NCBI GenBank assembly: GCA_949130485.1
Contig: OX422188.1
Span: forward strand, 8,540,443-8,604,442
Reading direction: 5' to 3'
DNA: 64,000 nt
Origin: Agelas oroides
Lineage: Eukaryota > Porifera > Demospongiae > Agelasida > Agelasidae
Positions 12,701-27,700 of the stretch are shown here, in pieces. Under the pieces are notes generated by a model. The model worked only from the letters and a program-made list of their open reading frames with translations. It was not told the DNA's origin and ran no database searches. The position numbers and the translations under genes are program-made. Every line of letters starts with the position of its first letter. Within the stretch, counting starts at the first letter, position 1.

Positions 12701-15700
12701 CAAGTTATGATTCAATCTGATCCTTGATAGCAGGCATGTTGTTGATTACCTTCTTAAAGTGAAGTTTAGACTAAATTATTATGACTGGAGAACCTGTCAT
12801 CAGGTTTGTGCAGTGTGATGCCACCAAGTGTAAAAAGCTGCAGAGATAGGTTCTGTGCTAGCAGAAAGGGAAGGTGGGTGTGTCTAGGCATGGGGTGAAA
12901 AACACATGGTGGTTGTCGTGGTTGGCTGTAGAAAGGCCTAGCTTGGTTGGCAATAGGTGGGTCATTTCTGTATAAATAGGCTTGGAAAATGCTCTTCTCT
13001 CCTTGATTGATTATTGGCATAGGCATCCTTTTAGTCTGTTTGCTGGTCAAGAGCCCTGACTATTGAAAGCTTGCTAATGGTTAGAGTCACAGATAGAATG
13101 ACTGAAAGAATCCATGGATCAAATTTCCAGTGCTACCTCCCAGAGAAATATGGTATGATAAAGCTACCCTTTGGCTAAAAAGGCTATTTTTAGGAAGTTA
13201 AATTTATTCGCAGTTATGTTCCATCCATAAAATATTCATGGGTTAATAATGGTTACAATATGCACTATGAACAAGTCCCTGGACTGCGGTAGTCTGGCAT
13301 AGAGAGATTCGAGCTCGAGTCTGGCTATAGTGTGTTGCATTCTTGGCTACCATGTAGCATTTAGTCTATGAGTTTTCTTTTATGAAGGAGAGCTATCCGA
13401 TGTCAGTATCGCTAGCTGTACTGTTGTGGCTGTCATAAAAGAAAAGAAGTCGTTGACATTGATTGGGCACTATTCTTGGAAGGTGTGGCATTTTGTTCAT
13501 CATTTTGGAGGTGGTATCATCCATTCTAGAGGTGAAGGTATGCTACCAACTTGCACAAAGGGGGATTCTAGGTTTTGTGGTTACCTTTCCATGCATGCTT
13601 ATAAACTTGAGCACTATTCACTTGAACCTTGCAGTTTATTTGCACATTAAAATTTCAACTGCAAAATTGTTTTAACAGCTAATTTATGGTACAATATTAT
13701 ACGGTATATGCCAATTAATTCTAGCACCTTCGCAACCTTAAACAGCAAAGACTGTAATATTTAATAATTATTTTTTGAACATAACTAACCTTCCTAAATC
13801 CAAATTTACGCTGAACATTTGCTCCATGTTTGACAAGGAGTTCCACAATTTTTTGGTGGCCCTTGCTGGCTGCAGCATGCAGTGGGGTATTCTGTACAAA
13901 GAATGAACACATCATAAATGTATGTAGTCAATGTGCATTGTATTGAGTTCAAACCTTGGTATGGTCTTCAGTGTCAGCAGGAGCACAATTTTTAAGCAGT
14001 AATTCTACAATGCCATCATGCCCACACTCAGCAGCCAAATGGAGCGGAGCTATCTGCATTGGTGACACAAACATAAGTAGCCAAAGAGAAGGAAACACAT
14101 TGTAGCTGTGAAGGCAACTTTGCATAAGGTGATTGCATAAATATGTGGTGAGGTGAGGACAATAACAACGACAAACCTGTTTATACTTCACATTTTTCCA
14201 TTCAAAATTGCTTTCATGGTGGTCAATTTCTGGAAAACAAAAAAAAATTTCTTTCAGATATTTGATGGTTAACAAAGAAATAAACTCAGTACTACGGTCA
14301 AGTGCAAACTATGCATAAATAACAATGCCAATTAAACATGCAAGTAATATTTTTCCGGCATAACTTTTGATAATCATATGAACTTCCAATTTCATTGCAC
14401 ATCCAAATGTAGCATGTATAACTTAGCTTGTAGTACTGATACGAATACTTGTGCAACTCACAAAAGTTCACTGCTTTGGCTGCTTTGGCTGCTGAGTAGT
14501 TGTGTGAGTTACCATGTACGTACGTACGATAACTTGATTTCAACAATTTTGAAGATCACATAGGTCGAAGCATGCATTAAAATTTTTGCTCTGAGCTGTC
14601 AATTTGTTCTGGTGAATTTACAGTAGTCCAGACTACAAGCGTTATTCAAACCACCAAAGTGAGTATGTATTGATTTTAGAATAGAAGTTGCACTGACCTG
14701 CTCCGAATTCAACAAGTTCTTCAACCATCTCTTTAGAGCCAGCTGCAACTGCACTATGCAAAAGTGATGTCATGACATTGTGCTCTCGGAACAGCCCAGT
14801 AGTTTCAATTCCAAGCTTTTTAAAATGGCTCTTGAAATCCTGGAAGTGATCATTGATCTGGCGAATGATTGCCTCACGGTCATCAATTATATCACATTTT
14901 CGAATGGTAGTCTGAAGGTCATCAATCAGGGCACGAATAGCACATGCCTGTGAAGTAACATTTAAAATGTCATATTGTTTTACAAGGACATTGCACTGCA
15001 TGTGTATCTTGGGACAAACCACTTTATCCAAAAGGTGATGTTTTAAAGCTTGTTGCGACAATTTTAAGGATGGTAATAGCATTCAGTTGGTAGAGGAGAG
15101 GGTAGGTGGAGTACACAATTGAAGTTACATATTTTGGGTAACACTTTCCTAACGAGCAGAGCTCTTGGACCACCTACTACTCAATAGCTGCACATTACTC
15201 AAGTTTTCCAGCTGCAGCATGACACATGCATACACAGCATTAGCGTGCACATGATACATAGTCCACAAGGTGAATAGTCGGTTTGCAGGATACCATTTGT
15301 TGGTAATTGCTGCAGGATCACAAAAAGAGTTTTCAACCCCAAACTTTCCCGTTTGTCTTCATGTACCTGTTTCAAGAGTATCCAGCTGCCTACAATAAGT
15401 TGCTATGGCTCTGTTTAGCTGTAAAAAGTAGCTAATTCTTCTGAAGTTGATGTAAACTGATCTAAAGTTTGTATTCATACATCACCAAGCAATTGCTTGA
15501 CTGTGTGCTGTAGTGAAGTTCGTGTCATCTGAGCTATATGTTTCTTTCAATTTTTAGAAATCCGTCAACCTTTTTCGCAGAAGAAGCTATATACAAGCAA
15601 GTTTATGACATGTTAATTTTATCATAACCACAAGGAGCACTAAAAACATGGTGTGAAAAAATCAGTATGGTTTGCAAGCATTGGAGAATGGAATAACTCT

Positions 15701-18700
15701 TTGTAGTCAAGTCTAGTACTATCAGCTCACCTTTTCGGCACCATGTTGAAGAAGGCACTGGCTCACTCCATAGTGACCATTCCTGGTTGCCTTGTATACT
15801 GGAGTGAACTGTGATATGTGATAAAACGTAAGTACTAGCAGAACATACAAATACATACTGTTAGCATAAATATACAAAATAGTAGACTACTGCAAAAATA
15901 ATGCCTCCATCTGGAAGAAGCCCCTGGGAACACCTATCATGTGAATGACGTCAGGTGGATGCTAGGTGGACGTAGGGGGTGAGGGTTCCACTGTCAAATA
16001 CATGAAAAAAACGTACTAGACTTCATCATCGAGCACTCTATCGCCAGGCAAGGAACGCAAACCGAAGAACGAAAATGGGGGAGGCCTGGGAACGAGGCCA
16101 ATCATACATCAAACTTACCCTTGCTGCAATGATATATTTCAGGTATAGCTTGGTACTATGGTGACAATGATTTTACCAGACCAAAATCTGATGGGGTGGG
16201 GAGTAATTGTGGCAAGTCTGAGTGAGCCCCACACTAGCATGGTCTACAGGAAAACATGATCTGACTATCCAACTGCCTAACTGACTGTGTCCATCTGTGT
16301 CTGTCCAAGTAATAGTGAGTATATACAGTACTGTTGGTGTGTACATGCAGGGCTAACTACAATTAGGTGCACTGCTGACTATACTTACTACTGGTCTAGC
16401 AAGGGAAAATGGTGCTACGCTACATGAAGCATGTACTTTAATTAACCCTTTATAGCCCTAATAAGCATGTACAGAAATCGATTGCATGGATAGGATAACA
16501 AAAATTTTGTGGGTCATATTGATTCACTGTATTATGTACATCTTGCTGAGTTCTGGCTTTGGTATTTTACTCAGATAATTTTACAGAACCATGTACAGTC
16601 AGTGCATGATAAAAGTGTGTAGCAACTGCATGAATAGCCCATGTGCAGTCCTGATGACTGTGTGCACTCATTGAATGGTCACAATGTGGCCAATCATTTG
16701 TGTAGTCACAGATTACATAAAAAAAAACACTTCCATACCCCATTTTCATCTTTGGTATTGACATATTCTTTCTTGCTGATGGCTGGAGCTTCTTGTTCCA
16801 CAAGGTGCTCCACAAGGTGCTTCACAACACTGAGGTCACCATGCATGGCAGCATAGTGTAGTGGTGTTTTCTGCAGGCAAAAAGTAGCATTTTGTTGATA
16901 AATGTATTACACACAACCAAAGGTGAACAACAGTGAGTACCAAATGCATGAAGGAAAGGAGAGAAAGGAGGAGGCATGGAAATATGGACCAGAAGGGAAA
17001 GGAGTTGAGAGGAGGAGAGTAGGAAGGGGAGGGGAGGGGAAGGGAATGGGAAGAGATGGAAGTTGGGGGGGGATGGGAAGAGATGGAAGTTGGGGGGGGA
17101 TGGGGAGCATCAGTCACTATATACCTATTGCCACATGACTTCTGTATATGATAGTGCAATGGCAGTATGTATATACATACTGCCATTGCACTATCGTATA
17201 CAGAAGTCACAATGCCATATATGGCATCGTTTGACACTGAAACAGCCATGAAAAAATATCTTCCTCAATCTTACATCAAATTTGTCCTTGCTGCTGACAT
17301 CTGCTTCCTGCTGAATGAGGTATTCCACAACATGTTGATGACCACTTGAGGCTACATTTGAGGCTACATCTTGGTAATCACTTGAGGCTGCATAGTGCAG
17401 TGGAGTTTTCTATGGCCAAAAAAATATGTGAGTAGAAAATGCACACTTTATAGTGCCTCCTATCCAGGACTGCAACCTTTGCTTACTCTGTGAGGTATTT
17501 TGGTTCCTACATTATGTACTATAGAACCATGCACGTAAAGTCAGCTACGATAACAGTGTGTGATAAGCTCATGTGCAATCCTGACAACTGTGTGCACTCA
17601 CTGAATGGTCAATCTCAAAGTAATCACAGAATAAAAGAACTTCCCACCTCATCAGTATCTTTGCTATTGACATATTCTTTCTTGCTGATGGCTGGAGCTT
17701 CTTGTTCCACAAGGTGCTCCACAAGGTGCTTCACAACACTGAGGTCACCATGCATGGCAGCATAGTGTAGTGGTGTTTTCTGCAGGCAAAAAGTAGCATT
17801 TTGTTGATAAATGTATTACACACAACCAAAGGTGAACAACAGTGAGTACCAAATGCATGAAGGAAAGGAGAGAAAGGAGGAGGCATGGAAATATGGACCA
17901 GAAGGGAAAGGAGTTGAGAGGAGGAGAGTAGGAAGGGGAGGGAAGGGGAAGGGAAGAGAAGGGAATGGGAAGAGATGGAAGTTGGGGGGGGATGGGGAGC
18001 ATCAGTCACTATATACCTATTGCCACATGACTTCTGTATATGATAGTGCAATGGCAGTATGTATATACATACTGCCATTGCACTATCGTATACAGAAGTC
18101 ACAATGCCATATATGGCATCATTTGACACTGAAACAGCCATGAAAAAATATCTTCCTCAATCTTACATCAAATTTGTCCTTGCTGCTGACATCTGCTTCC
18201 TGCTGAATGAGGTATTCCACAACATGTTGATGACCACTTGAGGCATTTGAGGCTACATCTTGGTAATCACTTGAGGCTGCATAGTGCAGTGGAGTTTTCT
18301 ATGGCCAAAAAAAAATGTGAGTAGAAAATGCACACTTTATAGTGCCTCCTATCCAGGACTGCAACCTTTGCTTACTCTGTGAGGTATTTTGGTTCCTACA
18401 TTATGTACTATAGAACCATGCACGTAAAGTCAGCTACGATAACAGTGTGTGATAAGCTCATGTGCAATCCTGACAACTGTGTGCACTCACTGAATGGTCA
18501 ATCTCAAAGTAATCACAGAATAAAAGAACTTCCCACCTCATCAGTATCTTTGCTATTGACATATTCTTTCTTGGTGATGGCTGGAGCTTCTTGTTTCACA
18601 AGGTGCTCCACAAGGTGCTTCACAACACTGAGGTCACCATGCATGGCAGCATAGTGTAGTGGTGTTTTCTGCAGGCAAAAAAAACCCAGATAGCAATGTG

Positions 18701-21700
18701 TTGATGTGTTGTTAATGTACTGCATGCCAGCCAAGGTGAGCGACAATGAATAAACACTGCATGAATGCATGCAATAAATGACCCATTGCACTTACAAGTA
18801 TGTCATCAATTCTGTACATTACTTACATGTACACCAACACTTGCATCATCCCCTCGGAGGATAGAATATGGTAAAGGTATTGTGGTTCCCAAACAGACCA
18901 ACATCAGCATTGTACTAGAAGGTGCTTTGCCCCAGCTTGGCCCAGCTAGGAGACATTCCTGCTAGAATATCTCAAAAAGTGCTACTTTGAAACTGTGGAC
19001 TTCTCCATTCATTCAGGTCTTGAGTAGCAAGTTCACAATTAGGAACCTACGAAGCACTGCAAGGGACTATGCCTTGGAACATTAGGCACTGCAAGGTCAT
19101 TTTATTCCAAGTCCATGCCCCAGGGAAAAAGTTATCAACTCCCAGCACCTAAATTTGGCAGTATCAACCAGATTGCAGAATCAATCATGCATATTACAAA
19201 CTTCAAATAAAATGACTTTGCAGAGACTGTTGGGTTTTCCCAGGGTATGGCACCCATCTATGTAAACTAGCAGATTAAGATGAAAGGAGGGGAGGTGAAC
19301 ACTCTTACATATTTGCAGCAATGAGGTGTTATATCCTTTGAAGGTGCATACAGCCAAAGTTCAACAAAGGTAAGGCAGTGTCAATTAAATCGCACACAAA
19401 TTACACCCCAAGTGGAAAGAAAAATGTAATCTCTCGAAAATACGCCCATGGGCGATGAACTTTAGTGGCTCCTCAAAGAGGGGGGTGGGCGTATTTTCGA
19501 GAGTTGTGATATTTCTCTCGAAAATACGCCCACCTCACACACAGTTATAGACTAGCCCGCATGCAGTGATTCTGCAATGCCTCTTTTCCCTCATACATTT
19601 GCTTATGCAAATTGTGTCTGCCTTCATTTGTTTCAGTGCTGCTTCGATGGTGCTTCTTGCTGAACATAACCACATGTACTACGGCATAAATAGGTGGGCG
19701 TACTTTCGAGAGAAAAGCACCCTTTGCAACAACTTCATTCAAAAAAGGGGAGTGGGCTTATTTTCAAGGGTGGGTGTATTTTCGGGGAGGGGAGATTAGG
19801 GTACAGATTAGGGTAGTAATGAATGAATGAATGAATGAATGAAAAGCCACAAAAGTGCGGGTGCATGTCCAATGTTTTAGCGTTTCTTTCCCAGCCTGAA
19901 AGAACTTACTGAATTTTGACACCACACCTTGAAGCAGTTATCATTGAAATATCTACTGTGCAAACGCTAAGCTAATTCACGGTGGCTGCATGGAACCAAA
20001 CATTTGCCATCAACAAATTGGACCTACAGTGACAGGATTTTACAGTGGCCAAACTAGCTATCTTAACATGAAGTTACTTACTTTTGCCAAAGATGAGAAT
20101 TAATCTGTGATTTTTTAAACCACTGCTAACCTGAGTTGTGATTTAAAAAATGTACACAATAGTAGTGTTAGCCATCTTCAGCCCACCCGGTCAACACTAA
20201 ACGTGGCCTGCGCTATAGCCATATATAGAAGATGGTTTTGTTCATCATCTCACCTCTACATGGCTTCAACTGCCACCTTCAACTGCCACCAATTAGACCT
20301 GCCATAGGTTGAATGGCAGAATACTTAGACCATAGATGGAGTGACATATGGTGTACATGCATGGAAAGCCAAGTTAGCTTCACTTCACTCTACATGCAAT
20401 GGCTATGCTAATTATTAGGAGCTGGATTGTGCACCTAACTCTGATTCCCTATTCCCTGTTCCATTTTTGCCCTAATCTAGCTAGGCTTCCCCACACTATG
20501 TGTACCTAGTGGGTTAGCTTAATGACTTATTTATGGGAGGAAAAAGCTGATTTGTCCGCCTGCATTACATTCATGTCACAATTTTGTTTCCACTTGGGGT
20601 ACAGTTAGCCTTGAAACAAACAAAAACAAAACAAAACAACAACAACAAAAAAAACTATTATACTATCCATACATCATCTTTATCTTTGCTGTTGACTTGT
20701 GCTCCCTCCTTTACAAGGTGCTTGACTACCTCACAATGACCTTCTCTGGCAGCATAGTGTAGTGGTGTCATCTACAGTGAAGAAAATGCTTACAGTGGTA
20801 CAGTACCCAAGAAAAGTAAAAAAAAAAAGACAGTTGTTATAACTACACATGCTGGACACTTAACATCAAGGCTATCAGATGGAGTAAAGTACTAGTACAG
20901 ATGAAACTATAGAGAGTGTCCCTTGTGGATTCGGCAGCATGTTGTCCATCGACGCTCTTGCATGTGAAAACTGTAGTTTACGTGTAAGAAATTTTCGTTG
21001 AAATAATTTCACGAACGGTTGAAAATTTCATGCAATTAAAGACCCGCAAAAATTTAGCGCTATACGGTAGTCATGTGTTCAGCTGTCCATACTCACTATA
21101 GCAAGGAAAGTCTGGTGGTTTTGTTCAAATTGACGTTGGCACGATTTATTGTAAATAGAAAGAGGTCTTTTAAATTCAGCTGAGTAGTAGCTAATTACCA
21201 TTTTTGTGGGTGAATTCCAAGGCCACATGTGATCCACCCTGCCATCAACTTGTGCTCTCCGCTCCAAGAGAAGTTTCACAACATTGAGCTTGTCATTCTC
21301 AGCTGCATAATGCAGTGGGGTTTTCTGTGAGAAAGTATGAAAAGAACCTTGGTCTAGTTCCGGAACTACATACCTTGTCAATGTATGCAGATACAACAGA
21401 TACACAGAGGTCTAGTTCCGGAACTACATACCTTGTCAATGTATGCAGATACAACAGATACACAGAGGTCTAGTTCCGGAACTACATACCTAGATAGATA
21501 TTTAATGGGTTACTAGAAATTAAGACGCTCTTCACTTGTTGCGTCTCTCACTAAGAACTTTAGAGTTGATTTTCCCCTGTATGTGATGCCAGGCCAAAGC
21601 AAGAAAGAATCCCGTTTCTCATTCACTGCCTGCTTTATTTCCTACACCTCATTCTACTGAAAACACTATACAAATCACCATATGCATTGCATGTAGAATG

Positions 21701-24700
21701 ACATACCGTCAGCAAGACTAAAACCTCATATAAGTCTGGTGTCACTGACCCTGTGATTAACTTTTTGTGGATTGGTAACAGCAGACTAACCTCGCAATGA
21801 CTTTCTCTGACTTACATCCTATCATTCAGATCTACTAGGGGGCATAAGCACTACACCGTTGAACACTTGCACAAGATGGAATATTTTTACATGAAAATCT
21901 GAAGCAAAAATCATTAGATCTTGGGTATTTCTCACTAAGCAAGACCAGGTTGGTTGTTACCAAATTATTCAAAGTCTGAGTTCTATCAACTGCAACAAAG
22001 CTAGCCTGTGCTCATGTCCTGCCGGTTCAGACTGTCTGAACAATGTGTTCACATATCACCCTATGAAGGGCAGGTTGAAGCTGGAGCAATGCAGCCTCCT
22101 TAATAAAAACAGGTGTATGCTCAAAAGGATAAAAGGATGAACACACTACTTAAAAGACTTCAGAATGGAGAGTGTAGCCTAGTTGATTACTTAGCAACAG
22201 ATGGACACCAAACTGGACTTCAGGGACAATATGTTTATTACAGTCTGTATTCTGGTATACACATTTGCTTTAATAAGCCTGAATATTACATTATGTGTGA
22301 AAACAAAATGAGGTGTGATATCCTTTTGATGGTGCCCAGCAAGTGGCTAGGGTAAGGCAGTGTCAAATCATGAAAAAAACAAAAACAAAAACAAAAGAAC
22401 AGAAACATGTCTTTATACTACTCATACATCATCTTTATCTTTGCTGTGGATGTATGCCCCCTTTGCCACAAGACACTCCACAACATCAACATCACACATA
22501 GCTGCATAGTGGAGTGGGGTTTTCTGTATGTGGCATAAAAATATACATTCTTCTTTTAGACTGATTTGAGAAAATTTACAGTGGTAAATTTTTAAGAAGT
22601 GTGTTGCAGTGTATTTGAAAACCACTGGCAGGCAGACAAGTAAGTAGTAAAATCATGGGGGGTGGTAAAAGTGATCAGCTGTGCAATTTCTGACATACAC
22701 ACTGTGTGTGTGTGTTCTTGGCATATTTCACTTCCTATGCTACGTATGTAACTATATTGTGTGGTACAAGTGGTTGATAGACTACAAGCAAGCATATCTC
22801 TAACAATCACATCAATGCACACCATATACGCATTACTACTGAAGGAGTAGGTGGCAATGTGACCAAATCAGTGAAGCCAGACAGTAATGAAGCATTAGCA
22901 TAAAGAAGTCAAGTCATCTGGAAATGAGCCTGTAACTGGTGAAACCGTATTTCTTCGATCAGACGCCGCAGCTACTATTTTTTCGCTGCTCGCTTTTGTG
23001 CAGCTACTATTTGAGGGCAGTATCTATTTCCCTACAGACATCAATGACGGCTGGATAAGGTACATACGGGCAATACAGCGACGACTGTTGGACACTATCA
23101 GAGCCTCTCAGTCCTGCTGTCAGCCGTGGAAATGAGTTGCACAACACAAACAGTCCTAGCGCCAGCTTGCTGACCGTCATCAGCAGTTATTCGTACACAT
23201 GTGTGTGTGTAGCGTTCACTAGCCGTGGCTACTATTCAAGGGTGGCATTTATTTCGCTCATAGGTTCTGATTGTGCAGCTACTATTTGAGGGCGGCGTCT
23301 ATTCGAAGAAACATGGTAGTTGCTTTTGGCATCCACTCCTTGTTTAATGAGGCAATCACTATTACACTATGCATATATGTATATCTGAATTGTATTGTCA
23401 TGTACATCTGTGCCCAGACCATACCAAACGTAATATTTGCAAATGACAAAGAACATATATACACAGATCTCAACTAACTTTATCACAATCTTTGCTGTTG
23501 ACATTTGCTTGCTTCTCAACAAGGTAGTTTACAACATCCATATTGGCAGCATAGTGGAGTGCCGTACACTGTGGAATAATTGTGGAACAAAACATTGGAC
23601 ATGCCATGCAGTAGTTCAACTCAAGTTCAGCACCATGTGAACTGTAAACTTGGGAGCATAAGTATAACTTTCCATTTTTGTGGTATAGATTATGTAGAGT
23701 ACTTATTTTTATTAGATATGTAATATTGCAGGATTAAAATATGGCAATCCAAATGGTGAGGGCAAACTAAGAACATTTTGTGTCACAATAGACTAGTACG
23801 AAATGTTTTTAGTTTTAGTGAGGTTTAGCAACTAGTTTTGGTCTTGAAAGTAATTTTCCATTTCTTTGTCCTCTTGTTTTATTGCCACATCGTGTTCACC
23901 TCCAATTATCTCCTTGCAATATGGGAAGGAACTTTCCAGGTGAGAATGTTTGTGCGATTAGAGAGGAGTTTCCCTTGTCACAGCAATTAAATATGTACTT
24001 GGAGAAGTGTTTCCCATCTGCAGTATCTTGGATGGACTGGAGAATTGTGATAATAATCTACTCTATCTAAGCCTTTCAGCACCATTTGAGGATAGCTACA
24101 AAGTCCAAAAGCACTTCTATGGTTGCTGCAATACAGTGGAAACTGCAGCACAGAGGTTAGAAAGACAAATGTTTACACGCTTGTATACTGTCTGCTATTA
24201 ATGCTCACACATTAGCTGTAATAAACTATTGAGGCAGAGAGATAATATCTTACTTGTCTCTTATCTCTGCTATTCAACAATCTTGGATCATCAGTCAATA
24301 AATGTTTCACAACCTCCACGTTTCCACGTGCTGCCGCCAAATGAAGGGGTGTTGTCTGGGAAATGGATGCATAGATCCCATAATTCCAAGTAGCTATATT
24401 AATGCTGTACAGATCTATTGTGGATCGTGCATGAAGATGGCTGCATATAGCATAGTGGTGAATGGACTTTTATATGTGATTACCATGAACCAATCATGGG
24501 ACAAGTACGGTGATGTGAGTGGTGTGATTACCATGAACCAATCATGGGACAAGTACGGTGATGTGAGTGGTGTGATTACCATGAACCAATCATGGGACAA
24601 GTACGGTGATGTGAGTGGTGTGATTACCATGAACCAATCATGGGACAAGTATGGTGATGTGAGTGGTAAAGCAAGTGGAACAAAGAGTAGACATTGTGTC

Positions 24701-27700
24701 TCCTGTAGAAATGTTTGTGAGTGGGATCAAAATCAAGTAATCAACATAGCTGATCATGGGATCAAGTTGAACTCTGAGCACCAAAGATAATGATCGCTTA
24801 ATGATTAAGATACTAAGAAGGCATGGTCACACGTATCGTTACTGTTTCGTCTATTAAACCACTTAAATCAAGCAAACACAAGCTTCAGTAATTTTGCCAA
24901 TCAAAAATCTTCCTCTCAGTCGTAACTGGTCCTACAAATGACAAGCATGTGACTACCTCTTGTAGAACATTGGCACAGTGACTTGGTTAATTACATTGTC
25001 CTCCTCCTTGGTGCTAATATCTCCTTCCTGCTTGATAAGGTAATTCACAACATCTTGATGACCACTCAAGACTGCACAGTGCAGTGGAGTATTCTGCAGC
25101 AAAAAAGTGAGTAGAAAATGCATACTTTGAGGACAGTGCCTCCTAGTTAATTGGGACAAGCTGCACACAAGCATGGTCTATGGAAAAACATGATCTGACC
25201 GACTGATGGACAGACCAACTGACCGACTGTGTTCATCCCAGTCATATGGGTTATAAAGACATAACAGGCAATACAGATTGCACACGAAGGCAAGTACATG
25301 TTACAAGCACAAATCTACTGTGCAAGGACCTAAGCTGTTGTATAGACAAGCTAAGCTGCTTGTAGAATGCAGAGAGCAATGAGTTTTCTCTCAAAGATGC
25401 CAGTCGCTCATAGGTCTGCTGTAGGTTCATGCACGGCTAGGCTAGTCAGCTGCATAAATAGCATTAATTGTGACTTAGCTACCTCAAGAATTAAGTGAAA
25501 CAAATAAGCTAGCTAGCTAGCAAGTTATATGCTATGTGGTACGTCATACTTTGCTCAGGCTCGCTCCATGGTATGGAATCATCTGTCTATAGTATCAAGC
25601 TCAAAAAACATTTGTTTGCTCTGTGAGAAACTTAGATCCTTTTGCCATACAAGTGGATGCATGTGCAGTCAGTGCATGAACAGCCCATGTGCAGTCCTGC
25701 AGGCAACTGTGTGCATGCACTCACTGAATGACCACAATGCGGCCAATCTCAAATTAATCTGTGTAGTCACAGATTACATCAGCAAAACTTCCATACCCCA
25801 TTTTCATCTTTGATATCGACATGCTCCTTTTTGTTGATGGCTGGTTCTCCCTGTTCCACAAGATACTTCACAACACTGAGATGACCATGCATGGCAGCAT
25901 AGTGTAGAGGTGTTTTCTGAAGGCAAAAAGTAGCATTTTGTTGATAAATGTATTACACACAGCCAAAGGTGAATGTGATCGAACAACAGTGAGTACCAAA
26001 CGCATGACATCAACAACAAGTTGTGCCTGCACACCATGTTTGTAAAATTTGACACAGATCACGTACTGTATTGTTATAATGTAACTCTGCAAACAGCACT
26101 GAAACAAACTTCATGCTACAAGTGGCACATACATATAGTACGAAAACCTATCCTCTCAGGATATCTTGGAGTAAAAACATGCTTGATGGATAGGTACATA
26201 TGCAGTTGCTGGGAACCAAACCTAGGGCCCAGGGCTTATTAGCCTCACATCCTTTCTTTATCCCTTCAAAGATACCACAGAAAGTGGGCTGGAGAAAAAT
26301 TGCTGTTAGCTATCTAACTATGAATGCATTCCAATTAGAGCACACACTGCAGTTGCTACATAGCATATGCCCTGTGGACTATCGAATAGGAACTATTGAA
26401 TATGGGAAGTATTAGTCATGTACGTCTATGGTATACTAGGTATAATTATTAGTATAATTAATAGCATGGTTTCGAGTGCAATTTGGCACTAGTGAATGGC
26501 TATTAATTGCACGAGGTGAAGCCGAGTGCAATTATGCCATTAATCCCAAATTGCACGAGAAATCATGCTATTGATTGCTAATCATAAATACTTTAACTTT
26601 TCCAAGTTTGAGTAAATAGTGTATACATATTACAACTGCTGACTTTTGGTAGTACTACTTCCAGTGGAGGGCGGAGGGTTACAATCACAGTATACATTGC
26701 AGTACATGAACTGGTTGTGAGGTGTGGGTTGTGGTGGATAAAATGCAGGGCAATAGGACATATTATAAGAGTATGATACAGGAGAGTAGTGATGTGAAGG
26801 AGTACCTGCTGGTGAATAATACAGAGATGGTAAATGCACATCTGTGGTGAAAGAGGTAGCACCCTGTTTTGCTGTGCTGCTACCGTCACTGCTAATGAGG
26901 GTGCTAAGTCTACGGTGGTCTTCAAGGTCATTTTCATCATAGTCTCTCAGACTCTCTTCTGTCTTGTGACCTGTAATGGCTGCAATGTTTCTTCCATCAA
27001 CTCCAGCTTTCTTTAACTTCTTTACAAGTGTCTTGCGAGTAGAATGGGTTGTGATGTTCTTTCCTGAATCTCCCAAGCCAGCCTTTTCTGCAATATCTTT
27101 CATGTATCGGTTGATGGTGTTTACACCCACTGGCTGTTTGCTATACCACACTGCACCTTTGGGCTGAGGAAGTGGTCTTAGGTAAAGTGGGCCTGTGTTT
27201 TTTAACTCATCAGGTCTCTTCGCAATCATTGCCTCCATGATACCAACTGGGCAGCGAGGACCACCAGTAGCAAACATTCTCTGTTTGAGGGCACATCCGG
27301 CATTTTGCAATCCTCCTTTTCAAGTTTTTGTGATGCCTTCCATTCAATGTAGATGGTGCAGCCTGTGTCAAGGTCTTTAACCCACTTGAGATCCTCTATC
27401 CTGATCTGGTGGTGCTCCTGGCGCCCCTGGTACCAAATTGTTGGCTTACAGTATAGTATATAGTGTGGTTGAGGCTCTCTGCTGTGTGGCAGCCAAACAT
27501 CTTTTCTCACAGCAGCTCCTCCTCCTGCTCTGTTAGGGCGTGTGCTCTTCGTGGTTTTTTGCCTTTGCCGAGCTCGCGTAGCTCGATAGCCTTGCCGTTT
27601 AGTACTTTGCGACTCCTTCGAATTCTTTGTCATTTTGGATGCTGAATGTCTTCCCGTTGTCTTGAAAAAACCTATCCAACCCCGCAAGCATTGTCCTTAG

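Larger units (their letters stand above)
16871..18668. repeat. Two-exon tandem duplication, unit 0.89-0.91 kb
   Basis: The span 16871-17779 (909 bases) is repeated as 17780-18668 (889 bases) with few differences, covering one exon of each of two types plus both introns. The difference is mostly copy number in a purine-rich intron tract (GGGAGGGGA units at about 17020-17100 and 17930-17995). The exon at 16739-16870 is a third copy of the first exon type. Confidence 0.9.

Noticed and set aside
16902..18143. Plus- and minus-strand frames rich in Gly/Arg/Lys or Pro/Ser (about 16.9-18.1 kb)
   Set aside because: They arise from the purine-rich intron tract and its duplicate; the real exons are on the minus strand on either side.
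24302..24790. 162-residue plus-strand frame with four copies of a 16-residue repeat
   Set aside because: It is the 48-bp intronic tandem repeat read in frame; the opposite strand is equally open and there is no start or splice support.
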